Shown: positions 12,476 to 24,200, counted from the stretch's first letter. The stretch: 64,000 bases of DNA from Prunus persica (GCF_000346465.2 NC_034010.1:26684643-26748642); one strand, 5' to 3'. Program-made: numbers and translations. The notes: generated by a model from the sequence alone, not told the origin.

Positions 12476-13570
12476 TTACTGTAGTACCCCCTAAAATTAT
12501 AGTCAAGTCTCATATTACCCTTGAAAGTTAAAGTGATCCACATTGCCCCATTGACCGATGTTTTACGTTTCACTTTCGCCCTCACCTTCAACTCCGTCCA
12601 AAAATTTATTAAAATTGTTGACATGATATGGGTATTTTTGTAATTCCATACATGTGGCCAATTTACCCACCAATCTAAGTAGATGATGTGACAAAGGTGG
12701 AGCCCAGCTTCAACATATGAGTAAATTTTGCTCCCACAAGTAAGCAAATATTTAGAAGGAAGCACTGTCCAATTAGAGTTAGAGTTCTCGTAACATAAAT
12801 CAAGCTTGCAATAGTATGGATGTAACAAACTCTCATGCGATTTGGCATATGATCTCGAGACAGTTTTGGTATTCCGGTTTTGATGCCCACCGCATATAGC
12901 GTGACAACTTTAAACAAACTATACAACTTAAAATTACTCATATGTACGCTTGTCACATACGTGTAAGATAGAAAAGAAACCGCAATGATTTCTTTGACTA
13001 AAATTAACACAAAATAAGCAATTAGATCAATCTAGGCAAAATGGCAGCATGGCAGCGCGGCAACTTTCTAATGTTTATATTTGTTTGCTAGTGATTGGAG
13101 AGCAGAGAGGAAGGCCCAGCAGGTATTGGATTAATGAGCAAAAAACTCAATTGCCAACCCTGCAACCAAATAACAAATAAACATTATATTTTTTTGGTCT
13201 GAAAGATTATAAAAAATTAATGTAAATAACAATTAGAAAATGATAAGTAGCTAGTGAAGGGTTTTTCTTCTCAAATAGGCCCTCTAAAAGCTTTTGGATA
13301 AAATGTCGTGTTAGAAGGGGCCTATTTGTGGAAAATCCTTTTTATTTTTTTTATCTAACCCCTCCACTTCAGAAAACTTACCATATCGAGACGATGCATG
13401 AGTCATGTCCAGTCCTGAGCAATTTTATTATTTTGTAATTGAATTGATTCAGGCATTGGTTTTGTGTGCTTGTATTGTTCTTTCCATTATTGTTCGTCTC
13501 TCCCATGATTTTATGGGCAGAGTAAGGCTTAGTGTTTGCCTTGGGTTGTCCCTATATATATATATGTGTG
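12476..13570. repeat. Block A, second segment (pair of 26862-28060)
   Basis: Collinear with 26862-28060 over about 1 kb. Shared words include ATACATGTGGCCAATTTACC, AGTAAGCAAATATTTAGAAG and CAGAAAACTTACCATATCGA. The small element at 13027-13229 is present only here. Open frames on the minus strand at 12472-13010 have no conserved motif and are broken in the paralogous copy. Confidence 0.85.
13027..13229 (+). mobile_element. 203-bp insertion with 8-bp target-site duplication
   Basis: CAATTAGA occurs at 13019-13026 and again at 13230-13237. The paralogous site near 27735 has a single uninterrupted CAATTAGA, so the insertion is shown by an empty site. The body matches the inverted copy at 9369-9556. 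An 8-bp duplication fits a hAT-type non-autonomous element, but no terminal inverted repeats are obvious. Confidence 0.8.
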
Positions 13571-14648
13571 TGTAGCGGGTTCTGGGGTTGCATTGTTGTT
13601 CTTTTGGTATATGGTTTTTTTTTTGGTTATTTGCTCATTCCCTTGATGGGTGTGGGCACACTATGCAGTCTCTAGAGTTCCATTGGGTGACTTACATTTC
13701 CGATCCTGAGCACAATTTTGGTAGAAAAGTAGCTTATCAAACTACAAATTTCCATGAGAAAGAGGAGAAAGATAAAAGCTTAATTACGTATATTCCATAA
13801 GCATAATCAACTAAGCCAGTGTCTTGATTCGGAAATGGGATCGAAATCAATGTTCATATATAAAATAAAAAGCACAAGTTGGGGTATATTCATTTGTTTG
13901 CATTGCAAATGGAATATGAAGAATTTGTTCCTTGCTGATTAAAGTACATGAAATTGTTTGCATTGCAAGTTGGATAATATTAGCTGATAGTTGTTGATGT
14001 ATTTCATTCAAAGTTATCCTCTGTACAGATTACTACTCTCGGCATTTAGGCGAGCCGCCTGGTAGTGTGGTATGTAGTGAGTTTAGTACACCCCGCCAAA
14101 ACGGCTCCGAAACAAACAAAAAGGTCCCACAATCGATTTGAAGCTCTGATACCAACTTTCACGAGCCCAACTAGTCACTCCCCCCTAAAGAGCATAAAGA
14201 GTCAGTAGGCCTAGAAGGCTCCTATGCCAAAAGAGAATGCAATGTACTCATATATAAATCTTCCATCTAAGCTGCCACATAAATAAATATGATGACATGT
14301 AAATTTAATAATATATTATCTTTATTTTATAATGGAATTAATATGTAATTATTATTTGGTATGATTCACCAAAACTTACCAAACAAGGATGAAATCGACG
14401 ATTATTTCTTCAATTCACTGCAATCAAATTTTATTGATTTCATTCTTTTTGAGAGCTATGAATATTATCAAAGCCTACTAGTCTTAGAATTGGTTAATTA
14501 GATATGAATCCAATCCTAAAAGCATGGGGTTATGTTTGACCGAATCGATAACTATTTCGAATTTCTTTTTCTTTTTTAATACATTTTTATTTTTATTTTT
14601 ATTTTATACAATGAACAAAAATATTTTCAACTTTTTTAAATATGCCAT
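13571..14648. other. Intergenic region with a possible retroelement relic
   Basis: No supported gene. At about 14138-14151, GCTCTGATACCAAC is the reverse complement of the common plant LTR-retrotransposon primer-binding site (initiator Met-tRNA type). It sits in sequence resembling widespread plant LTR relics, but no LTR pair could be found. Confidence 0.45.
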
Positions 14649-14727
14649 CTAGAACCTACGTAACGTCACATACTCTACTCTGTTAGGGCTTCCTATTGTG
14701 CTTTGCTTAAATATCCCTAAGGAGATC
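14649..14727 (+). repeat. Copy of the glutaredoxin-gene promoter segment
   Basis: Reads like the reverse complement of 53961-54041, the region just upstream of the CxxC glutaredoxin-like gene. Shared words include TTAGGGCTTCCT, CCTATTGTGCTTTGCTTAAA and CCCTAAGGAGAT. In both places the TTAAATA TATA-like element is included. Here it points toward the KEN-like gene. Confidence 0.75.
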
Positions 14728-14917
14728 ATAACCTTATCGTTTATCCACACCCTCAAATTAAAGTTTCATTTATATGTATAGGACTTTCCCAAGAAAAAAC
14801 AAAAATAATATCCCATTTACTTAAGGAAACAATATCCTAGCATGTTACAAAATATGATTTTGCTTATTAACAAAGTCACCTATATTATTTACCAGTCAAA
14901 ATAAGAGGTTTATGCAT

Positions 14918-14925
14918 TATAAATA
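14918..14925 (+). promoter_or_regulatory. TATA box of the KEN-like gene
   Basis: TATAAATA stands 80 bp before the first ATG of the gene model at 14998. Confidence 0.6.
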
Positions 14926-14997
14926 GGACACTCCACTCCAAACCTTAAGATCAAAAGTTCAAAACCCTAACAGTGAGAGAAATAAAGAACGAAGGAT

Positions 14998-16299
14998 ATG
15001 CAGCAGCCAGATATAGAACGAAGGGATATGCAGTCATTAACTAAGTATTTACAGACTCATCGCCAAGTGTGGGATGGCAATTCTATTATGGATAATTATC
15101 GCAGAATTATTCGGTAAGTATATCTTAAAATTTTAACCCTTTTTTTTTTTTTTCTTCCTTATAGTTCAAATATATTATGTCAGTGGATCAATCGGGGTTG
15201 GGTATGCAAATTTATTGTATTTGTTTTTCTTTCCCTATTAGATACAAATTTACCTTGCTTATTGTACCCATTTTATAGGAATATTATTCATATATTTGTT
15301 GAATTGGGGAGGTACTTTGAACGGTGCGATTTGGATCTTGAGCACTTAAGTATCGTTGATAATAAAGTGCAACGTAGTTTTCGAAATTATGTTCCAAGAT
15401 CTTCCGGGGGAAGATTGTGTAAGCTCCAATGCAAATTTGTTCTTGAAAGAATTCTCGGTAAGGATGATAGAATAAAGGAGTTGAAAAACTTTTATGAGAT
15501 GGCTCAAATCCAGGGTAAGGAAACAATTTAACTTTTTTTTTCTTCTTTTTTTTTGGTTGGCTGTTTTTCCTTCTATTGCTGTATTTTTAATGGATTAATT
15601 ATATATTTTTATTTCTAGTGTGACTTTGACGGATTTGTGGCATCATCCCCTACTCATGACATGCAATGAGAGATATTTTTTTCCTCCACAAGCCTTATTT
15701 GAACTTATGTGTGTGGGAAACTGGGAGACTGACTATGCAAATTACACGGAGAATCGCATCCCATCTTACGGGAAAAGGAATATCGAAACAACCATTCGAA
15801 ACTCCAAATATGCCATAGCTTTTGAGTCCGTTTATCATGAAACAGATGGTTATCAAAATAACGCCGTGGGAGAGCTTATTTATTCAAAAAACATAGTGAA
15901 TCGTATCGGTACAAATTTGGCAAAAACCAATCAAAATTCTTTGGTACGCACATCACACTAATTGCTTTATTTTAAATTTGTTCGAAATACAAATATATTA
16001 GATAAAAGTATTTAACTTGTTTTTTTTTTTGGTAGACAATGCATGAAGTGGAACAAGAGCTTACTTCATTGTTCCCTGAACGACTTACAGGGTTATATGG
16101 TTTTTTTATTGTTAAGAAAAAGATTAGCATGTCCTTCTTAATGAGCAGCAGAGGTGAGATATCCCACTTCATGTTTTCTTTTTTAAAATTAAAATTATTT
16201 ATTTAGTTCTCTCTATATTTTTTTCCTTTCTAATTTTGATCCATCATCTAGCTAATCAATTGCGTCTAATTGCAGTTTAATGCAGGGGCAGCAACATAA
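14998..16299 (+). pseudogene. Unrecognised multi-exon gene with possible KEN/IRE1-like motifs, frame broken
   Basis: Exons by GT-AG borders: 14998-15113, 15279-15514, 15619-15943, 16036-16153 and 16286-16299. All junctions keep frame except exon 2 to exon 3, which is off by one base with the only available donor and acceptor. Exon 1-2 encodes VWDGNSIMDNYRRIIRN followed by a hydrophobic-aromatic segment. Exon 3 opens LTDLWHHPLL, and exons 3-4 give AVGELIYSKNIVNRIG and ELTSLFPERLTGLYGFF. These resemble, weakly, the end of a kinase domain (HHPLFW) and the KEN ribonuclease domain of IRE1/RNase L (DLLRVIRN..., FTSLFP..L...Y). That assignment is inference. Whether the frame break is a real mutation or a mis-called border is open. 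A degraded copy lies at 28077-28510. Confidence 0.5.
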
Positions 16300-16513
16300 A
16301 CAAACAAGAGTATTTGATGTTTAGTATTGGTGCTCATTACAGTTGTATTTCTTCAAACGAGCTGTATGTATTTATGCTAATTAACGGCGGGGTTGTTTTG
16401 ACAATGCCATAAATATTTACAATTGCTTTATTCTTATAATTGTTAAATTGAGGGATGATGTGCATTGTTGAAAAGAAACTTTCATTTTCCTTTTCCGATA
16501 TATTATTGGGATT

Positions 16514-16625
16514 GAATTTGAAAATCGTTTGCAAAAAGACACAACAAATTACAATGATTCTATTGTCAAGAAGAAGAACGCTCCCATTGCAATAAAGTCC
16601 ATGAGGGAGTGGTAAAATACTGATA
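16514..16625 (+). repeat. Dispersed repeat shared with 62268-62384
   Basis: Both copies contain ATTTGAAAATCGTTTGCAAA, AACGCTCCCATTGCAATA and GAGGGAGTGGTAAA. Not coding. The two lie 46 kb apart in the same orientation. Confidence 0.75.
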
Positions 16626-16649
16626 ATCACAGTAGAAAAAGGGAATCAG

Positions 16650-16750
16650 ATAACATACGCATATGTTATCCAGCACAAGCTTATTATAATATGTTCAAAC
16701 ACCATCGCTTTTGTCCACCATATGTTGTGAAATCAACCAAGGGGGACCTG
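16650..16750 (+). pseudogene. Fragment of a DUF295 F-box gene
   Basis: About 100 bp closely matching 25668-25768 of the F-box gene (words CCAGCACAA, TTATTATAATATGTTCAAAC, TTTTGTCCACCATATGTTGT). It ends at GACCTG followed by GTAAGA, a good splice donor, whereas the intact gene reads on without a donor. A matching 3'-flank shard (GAGCAGCTGCAATTATATTT) lies at about 17080-17172, pairing with 26278-26372. No complete domain remains. Confidence 0.8.
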
Positions 16751-17704
16751 GTAAGACAATTTATTGAATTAGTCCTGTAAATGTGATCTCCTAATCCTAA
16801 GAGTACTCAAGTGTTTTAATTGATTATGGAATAAACCTCAAGCTTCTCGGATAACTACTTGTACAGAGCTTATTAAAGTAAAACACAAGAGTTAACAGAA
16901 TTCCTAATGCAACATGGATTGAAACAAATCTAGTCTAATGCAAAAAGAATACTTGAATGCTTCTTGATAGGCAAGGCATTCGAGATATTATAAGGTGCTG
17001 CAAAGCGAAGAAGAGACTCTCTACAATTAGCATGGCTGAACAAGGTCAACGTTATTGTATAAAAGCTTAGTAAAGCATTATTGGTTTGAGCAGCTGCAAT
17101 TATATTTCTTATCTTGTACTTAAAGCTCACATGGAGAATTGCTATTATTTCTTCAATATTTAGCTTTTACTTAATCATTCACTTATGTGTAAGGAAGCGC
17201 ATACGTACTTATTCAACTTTTATGGCATCGTGGGTATCGATTAGAAACCAATTCAACCAAATTTCCAGGGGCGCACAAAATCATTAGCAATATATATAGC
17301 AAACACCGCTCAGTATTAGTGACATGTTCAATAACAACGACCTTGGCAATACGAAAATAATCAACTCTAGAAACTTGCAGCCTTAACACTAAGAGAGAAT
17401 TAAAGAAAGCTAAATCTTTGACTTGAAATCTTAGGCAAAACAGATTCTACTACAAGTCTCAAGATTGGCAAAAGTATAAACATTTCTACAATGTAAAGGT
17501 AATCCTCCAGTTCTAATTCTAAAGAAACATATTCAATTTTTGTTAATGTCAATATCATTATACACTTTGGTTTATTGTCAATTGTCAATATCATTGTTTG
17601 CCAAATTCTGCTACATATTTCTCTCATATTGAAGATACACAGGTGCCAAGGGGGAAAAAATATCTATATGTAGATTATTGGGGATACCAAAATTCTGATA
17701 CCAA
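16751..17704. other. Rearranged spacer with F-box 3'-flank shard
   Basis: Apart from the shard at 17080-17172, this holds AT-rich sequence without a supported gene. Part of 17200-17280 also resembles sequence near 62430-62610 (TTCAACTTTTATG, AATTTCCAGGGG). Confidence 0.5.
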
Positions 17705-18185
17705 AATTGACTCTAGCGCTAATTGTTGATTTCTTTTTTTGCATGCATGACAACTCTTGATCCTATTTATGCGGATCTAGATGTCTGTTTGTTATTATTG
17801 TGCGGATACTATTGTAAAGGATAAAAGCAGGGAGAGGTAGTAGAAAATACATAATGTATGCACGATAATAACGTCCAAGTATCCACATAGAAGAATATAT
17901 ATATATATACATTAATTTTTGCGATTCTTAAATTAAATGGGCATTTTCAGTATATTATGTAACAAGTGGTGTCACACAATGCTAATTGTACTATGCATGC
18001 AGTGAAAGGAATAACATCAAACCTAATAATAGTTTAATGTCAAGGTATATTAGTCTCCTTTTCATTTGAGGCAATTTGTGAGGCCCGCGAAGGCGATGTG
18101 TTACTCACCGTAATATATATATATATATATATATATATAGTAATTCCTAATCAACTTGAATTTCTTATAATTAAAACTGGAAACC
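17705..18185. repeat. Block B of the local segmental duplication, left part
   Basis: Matches block A (10585-11905) with an internal deletion and without the 126-bp MITE. It ends exactly at the LTR element, beyond which the match to block A resumes at 24612. A TA microsatellite lies at about 18114-18139. Confidence 0.85.
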
Positions 18186-18351
18186 TGTTATAAAACTGGA
18201 GAATTTGGAGAGGAAATTGAGAGAGAGAGAGAAAGTAGAGAAACTGAGTTTCTTATTCTCATTTCTATGTGTATTGAACAATGAAGGGATGAACCCTTTT
18301 ATCGGCAAAGCCTAGGGAACATGTGGGCTCCACAACTAATTATTTACAACA
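18186..18351 (-). repeat. 3' LTR of the LARD-like element
   Basis: 166 bp, TG...CA ends, reads identical to 24446-24611. Contains an AG run and TTCATTGTTCAATACACATA when read on the minus strand. Confidence 0.9.
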
Positions 18352-18379
18352 CTCCCCCTTGGAGACCACAAATGATATG

Positions 18380-18990
18380 GAATATGCCTCGTTAAAAACC
18401 TTGCCAGTAAAAACCCAGTGGGACAAAAACTGGTCAAAGGTAAAAAGAGTACATAATCATGTGTAACATAAAATTCTGTGTATATTGACGCGCGTGCGAC
18501 ACTGCCTCGTTAAAACCTTGCCAGGAAAAACCCAGTGGGATAAAAACCTGGACGAAGGAAAAAGAGTACAATGTGTAAAGGTCTTTCTTGACAGCACGCT
18601 CCCCCTGATGCTTGGCAAAATATCTTTAAGCCATTATGTTGATCATCTTTCTGAATATCATAGTTGACACTGCTTCTGTGAGTCAATCTTGAGCGACACT
18701 GCCTCGTTAAAACCTTACCAGGAAAAACCCAGTGGGATAAAAACCTGGATGAAAGAAAAAGAGTACAGTGTATGGAGGTCTTTATCAAAACCATGCTCCC
18801 CCTGATGAATATCTCCCCCTGGAAAATGGAGGACTAGCTTTTGTCCAGTAAGCGACCATAAAAATTTTCATAGTATACTCTAAACCCCCTGAGCGACACT
18901 GCCTCGTTAAAACCTTACCGGGAAAAACCCAATGGGATAAAAACCTGGATGAAGGAAAAAGAGTACAGTGTGGAGCTAAGCTCTATCTGG
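18380..18990 (-). repeat. Four-fold ~80-bp repeat beside the 3' LTR
   Basis: The words GCCTCGTTAAAACCTT and AAAACCCAGTGGGA, then AAAAACCTGG and GAAAAAGAGTAC, recur at about 18388, 18502, 18700 and 18897. The spacing is irregular. I recall the same motif next to the polypurine tract of many dicot copia elements, which supports the orientation given. Confidence 0.85.
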
Positions 18991-21274
18991 TTTAGTATAC
19001 TTCCGAAAAACATTTAAGGACCAACGGATAATCCTCATAAAAATGCTTCAATACTTTCTTAGTATAAGCAATAATCTCGTTGGCACAATGCTCGATCCTT
19101 AAGTCGAGACATATATTTCGTGAATTCTGCAGAATCTTTAATGTGTTGCAATCACATCAATGTACTCACTGAGGTAATTTATGCATATTAATATTGAGTA
19201 CAAATTTTGTGCTTCAAGCACATGTCCTTTAGGGACTTGCTTTATGCAATGATAATCATCTCAACGGATTTTGTCTAAAAGGGATTAATTTTTATGACAC
19301 ATTATATAGCTTTATCCCAGCTATTCATATATCTTTAGGGAATCGCTTCTGGCGATATGCTCTGTGCATTTAATAACCCTTAAAGATAATATGTTGGTCT
19401 CCATAATTGTGTAATAAGGGGGGGCACAATTGAATCTGTAAATATGGAGAAAACCCAACATTCTTTGTTTCTGCCAGAAACAGTGTGTCATACAAAATAG
19501 GGATATTCCCTTGTATTCCGAACACCCAAGTATAAATTCAGTATTAACAAATTTTGGGGTTCGTACTGTGGGTTTGTTCTTTCACGTTCATTCTCATCTA
19601 TAATGGAATTACCTCTTTCCATTTTGGCCAATGATATTGTCGACATTTAATAATTGAACGTGGTTCCAATCAACACAAGCCCATTGATGATTTGAGTAGC
19701 TATTCCAAAACCAAAAATTGTCATTCATCAATTCATGATCACACCATTCTCATGTGCATGCGCATGCATCAATTATAAGCATTTCTTTGCTTTTGGGTAC
19801 CCAAGCCACTTCAGGGGGCTTTTATTATGTGAGAATGTGGATTATAACCTCCAATGGAGCGTTATTTTACAGTAGGGCGTGAATAATCTCTATTTAGAGA
19901 GTTGGAACATTTAGAACCCATATATCTGTCATGCTGCAGGCATGCCACAGATTAATACATACATGTCAATTAATTTCTGGGACTTTAACCCATTTAATGG
20001 GACTTTAACCCATATAATTTGCTACGCATTAGGCGTGCATAATATCAACATTGACATGTCAAAGGATTGTCCATTTGGGACTTCAATCCACATCATTTGC
20101 TACGCAACAGGCGTGCATCATATTGATCACTGCTATACCCATGTTATGTTCTTATGGGACTTTTAATCTGTGCAGTGTATTATCAATGTATCCAACTTGC
20201 AATCTGTAAAATTTGCATTGATAATTCATGGATACATAGAAGTCATTCTTTTGGAACGGACTTATCTCCCCATTTGGTTACCTTTCAAGATAAAATATCA
20301 AATAGGTATATAAGCATAAAATAACACAAGTATTGCTTACATCCTTAGGTGGGAGAAACTTTTCTCAAGTATCATTCAAGCTCATATCAGCCCAGTAAAT
20401 ATAATGTAGCGCTTGATGGTCTTGTTATATCCTGCAAGAGCAAAAATCACAATTCTTTTCTCTGTCAAAAACAAATAACTCTCAGAGTTAGGATCACTGC
20501 ATGGATTCATTCTTCAGATGTTCATTCTAAAGAAATAAAATCTCTTATGAACAGAGAGTTATAAAAAGAAAGAAAAGATACAAAGATTGTGATATTGATT
20601 GCAAGGTAAGGTAAGCAATCAAGGAAGGAAGCTGGTGGAAGCAGACAATAAGCTCTCATATCCCCTAGTTTAGAAGGACCTCAGGAGATTAGAGCATAAG
20701 GCCGCCTCTACAATTCCCTGATCTTGCAGAAACATGATCAGGGATAGTCTTGCTTCCTGAATGGATGATCAGAGATAGTCTTGCTTCTCGGGCACATTAA
20801 GTGCTCACTGATAAGAAAAACAAGTAAATATCGCATAACTAGATATGGAGTAAACTGGATGTCTTCTGCAAAGAAAATTTCATTAGTAACACATTTATAC
20901 ACAAATATAATGAATAGGTAGAACCGGTGAATTTCAAATTAACCATAGAAAAATTGCGAGATTCCCGGGATGCTTTTGAAAAAGTAGCTCCGTGAAATCC
21001 GTAAAGCAAGATCGGCTTTGAAAATAATGCTTGAAAACGCCGAAAGTGCCGACAGGCATTATTAGAGGCCACGTGAAGTTTTGGACTCTAGGAAAGAAAA
21101 GGAGAAATATGGGGATCCGAGAAGATATTGGGATCCTGAAAAACAGTAGCCATATTTCCTCTTATAGATATTGCCTTTGCAAACCTTGATTGGAGCAACT
21201 GCGTTTCAACCTTAACTTCCTTCATTTTCTGAAACTTTAGTTTTCCTGAGCCTTTCTTCGAAACCTTCTTTAAA

Positions 21275-21826
21275 ATGGCTTCCTCTTCTTCCTGCCCAAA
21301 TTATTTCAATTTAAATGATGCTCCCACAACAACCAGTGACGCCGAAGTTTGGCGTCCATCCTTTGTATCCAAAAATCGTCATCTCACAGTTAATGATTCT
21401 GTGATGATGAATGATGCTACTGCTGTCACAGTAGCTAGGAATTTCATTACTCCAATGGATGAAATGTTGTTGACAGGGAGATCAGAGGAAGAGGCTATTA
21501 ATGACTCAATGGCTTTCAGCATTCAGAGTGCTGTTTCTGTTTCTAACATGGCAGATCGTTTGCGTGCCAGAGCAAACGAGGTTGAGAGGTTAGCTACTGA
21601 AAATTCGTCTCTCCAAAGAATGCTTCATGAGTCTCAACAGGAGGTTGAGAAACTTAAAGGAGAGAATAATGCCTTGTTGAAACTGGTGAGTTCATACTCT
21701 GTTGATACACTGAGAAGGCTAGACATGCTGCAGGTCTCCAATGAAAGAATTTTGGGAGACCACGAGAAGCTCATGGCTAAGCTTAAGAGGCGCCGTACTC
21801 ATCCTTCAGAGGCTTCCAGAACATAA
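21275..21826 (+). CDS. Antisense ORF in the LARD-like element, coiled-coil protein
   Basis: An uninterrupted frame of 183 codons starts ATGGCTTCCTCTTCTTCC. Residues 1-80 are low in charge and carry no known domain (start MASSSSCPNYFNLNDA). Residues ~90-150 form a clear heptad-rich coiled coil (RLRARANEVERLATENSSLQ, then EVEKLKGENNALLKLV). The tail is basic (KLKRRRTHPSE). It lies on the strand opposite to the element's transcription. It may be a captured host gene piece or an element-borne antisense ORF of the kind reported for some non-autonomous LTR elements. Its intactness within a young element suggests it is carried by active relatives. Function unknown. Confidence 0.6.
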   Translation: MASSSSCPNYFNLNDAPTTTSDAEVWRPSFVSKNRHLTVNDSVMMNDATAVTVARNFITPMDEMLLTGRSEEEAINDSMAFSIQSAVSVSNMADRLRARANEVERLATENSSLQRMLHESQQEVEKLKGENNALLKLVSSYSVDTLRRLDMLQVSNERILGDHEKLMAKLKRRRTHPSEASRT

Positions 21827-23639
21827 TGTAATTGTATAGATTTTACAGGGCCTGCACCTTCATTGCAGGTGGAAAAATCTATCTGTTGTATGTTCCTGTA
21901 ATAATAATTGCGCACATTCTTAAACTTGCACTTGTGGTTTTTACGTCTTTTTAAAATGACGGTTTTGAACCTTGTGCCTTATAGGTTCAAATAACCACAT
22001 CGATTCTCCAAATTTCATATTTCAACGCATGGTAGCCTGGAACTTGTGGCCTGGGCGCAAACTCAGAATTTATTTGCCCTTTTCAAATGGACATGTTTAC
22101 AACTTTCTGTACATATTTCGGGACTTGAAGTCCTTACATAATTGTCCATATTTTGAGGAACTTCTGGCATCTCATTTAATTGCTCATCCATGAGTTTAAG
22201 GAACTGCAGGTTCCCTTTTGTATATAGTGACGGTTCACCCAAAATGGTTAATATTTATGCATACGTCACTATTCATGTGAATAGTATTATTCATATCCAG
22301 TACTATTCATGTGTACAGTACATCTGTCAGTACAGTTATCATCCATGTGTATGGCACTATTAACCAATACGGTACTGTTTCATCATTAAGGAACCCAGGT
22401 CCTTATTCACATGTCAGGGATCAAGGACTCTTAAGTCCGATCACATGTCTATAAATATAGTACAGGAGAGACTGTCAGCTCTCATATTAATATCATCATC
22501 AAGGATCTTCAAGTCCTGATGTAATTGTATGACGAGGATCAAGGAACTTCTTGTTCTGATCTGTATACTGTAAAAACTCATCATACAGCACAATTAATCC
22601 ATAAAATAAATTACTGATAAGTAAATTACTGGTATGGACGATAAACCCACACCATACTTTAAATAAATATTGCCTTACATATACTTACAGCATCAATAAT
22701 TGATATACATCCATAATCCACCTATATAAATGTATATATATTATTTTTATTTGGACTTAAACAGAAACAGGCATTTTCTATAGCTGTAAGTATAATTGTA
22801 CCTGCCTACGCTGAAGATTCCTTTCATTGTTGCAGGATGGTGGGCATTCAGTTTAAATAAAGCTAACACACACATTTCAAATATTAATTGAATTTCAAAT
22901 TAGCAGTTTACTTACATGCCCATCCATGACGTAAAAAGCAGAGACGAGTGATTGTCTTTTGACAATGACATGATATCACAGTAGTGGGGATAACGCTATG
23001 ATATTGGCCGATCGGCTTTGCTGTATCCCTGCACACCTTTAATAATGATATAATATTAAAATAATATGATTATGTACCTGCACTATAGACCTGCATCTTA
23101 ATATTCAATTTAAATAATAAAGAATAATAATGAAATAATTGAAAAGATGAGAGGAAGCTTATCCTTTCGGTGGGTTTGCTTGACTGAGCTCATTGGCTCC
23201 ACCTCCCACCTCCATTATTGGCTTTTAAGAATAATAATGAAATAATTGAAAAGATGAAAGGAAGCTTATCCTTTCTGTCTGTTCTCTTCTGACCAATTTT
23301 GCAATCAAAGTCCAAGCAAAGCGACACATTCCCCTCTGCCTTTTATTTTGCTTGGTCTTTTGGCGTGGCCTCCATGTGAGATTGCAAGCAATAGTAATAA
23401 TATTAATAATTATCATAATTTAGTGGTTCACGCATGCGCACTTAAAACTTTTTCTTTAAGCAAGTGCGCTGGGTGGGAAGCTGTCGCCCGAACAATGAGT
23501 TACGCTGCTGCTCTGGCACCTCCACTCTGTGCCTTACTATTCTCCCAAAATACGCACCTCCATTATTCTTCTCTTTCTCTGCCAGTTAAATTTGCTTTCC
23601 CACCTTTTTTTTTTTTTTTTTTTTTTCGTCTTCTTCTTT

Positions 23640-24200
23640 GGCCACAAATGGGTAGTCCTTGAAACCCATGGACTCTCTCGGGAGGTTCATCCGGATTGAC
23701 TGGTGCATGCTCGAATGGACCGTGGTCCGATCCAGGTGCAGTCCAAGTGGGTCGGATTCTACCTTCGGAGTGGAGACCCATGTGCTTCCCACTTGGTCTC
23801 CATGCTCAGAGACCACGACTTTGTGGCCTTCTCGCCAGGGCTCAAGTGCTGCAACTAGGCCGCCAGCGCAGTGGGTTGAGAGCGAGGTGCATGGTGGAGT
23901 TGTGGACGAGGGTTTGGCACTGAAAAACCCTCGGCTTTTGCAGCAAGTTCAGGAGCTTGTGACGGGCATGGAAGCCTGCTAAGTACATGGGGTTTCCCCG
24001 TCGCCATGGAGCTGAGGCGGCGAGGATGGTGGACCCGCGGCTGACCTGCGGCTGAGCGGACCTCGCGCCTGAGATCGTCGTCTAGGGGATCCATGAACGA
24101 TTTCGTTGTGCTCCGCGAGCACTGGTTTTGGAGCAGAGGAACGACCTCCTCTACGTCGCCACATCTTGCTCCCGTGGATCTGCTGCAGCAAGATGGACAG
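23640..24200 (-). other. GC-richer leader region of the LARD-like element
   Basis: Base composition rises sharply compared with the rest of the element. Several overlapping open frames on both strands (60-110 codons) show no domain. It sits where gag would begin in an autonomous copia relative and may be captured or degenerate sequence. I do not call a gene. Confidence 0.4.

Noticed and set aside
12472..13010. Two minus-strand open frames in block A
   Set aside because: Broken by stops and indels in the paralogous block B, so not conserved coding sequence.
14137..14153. Primer-binding-site-like word suggesting a full LTR element
   Set aside because: No matching LTR pair could be found around it, so it is only mentioned as a relic.
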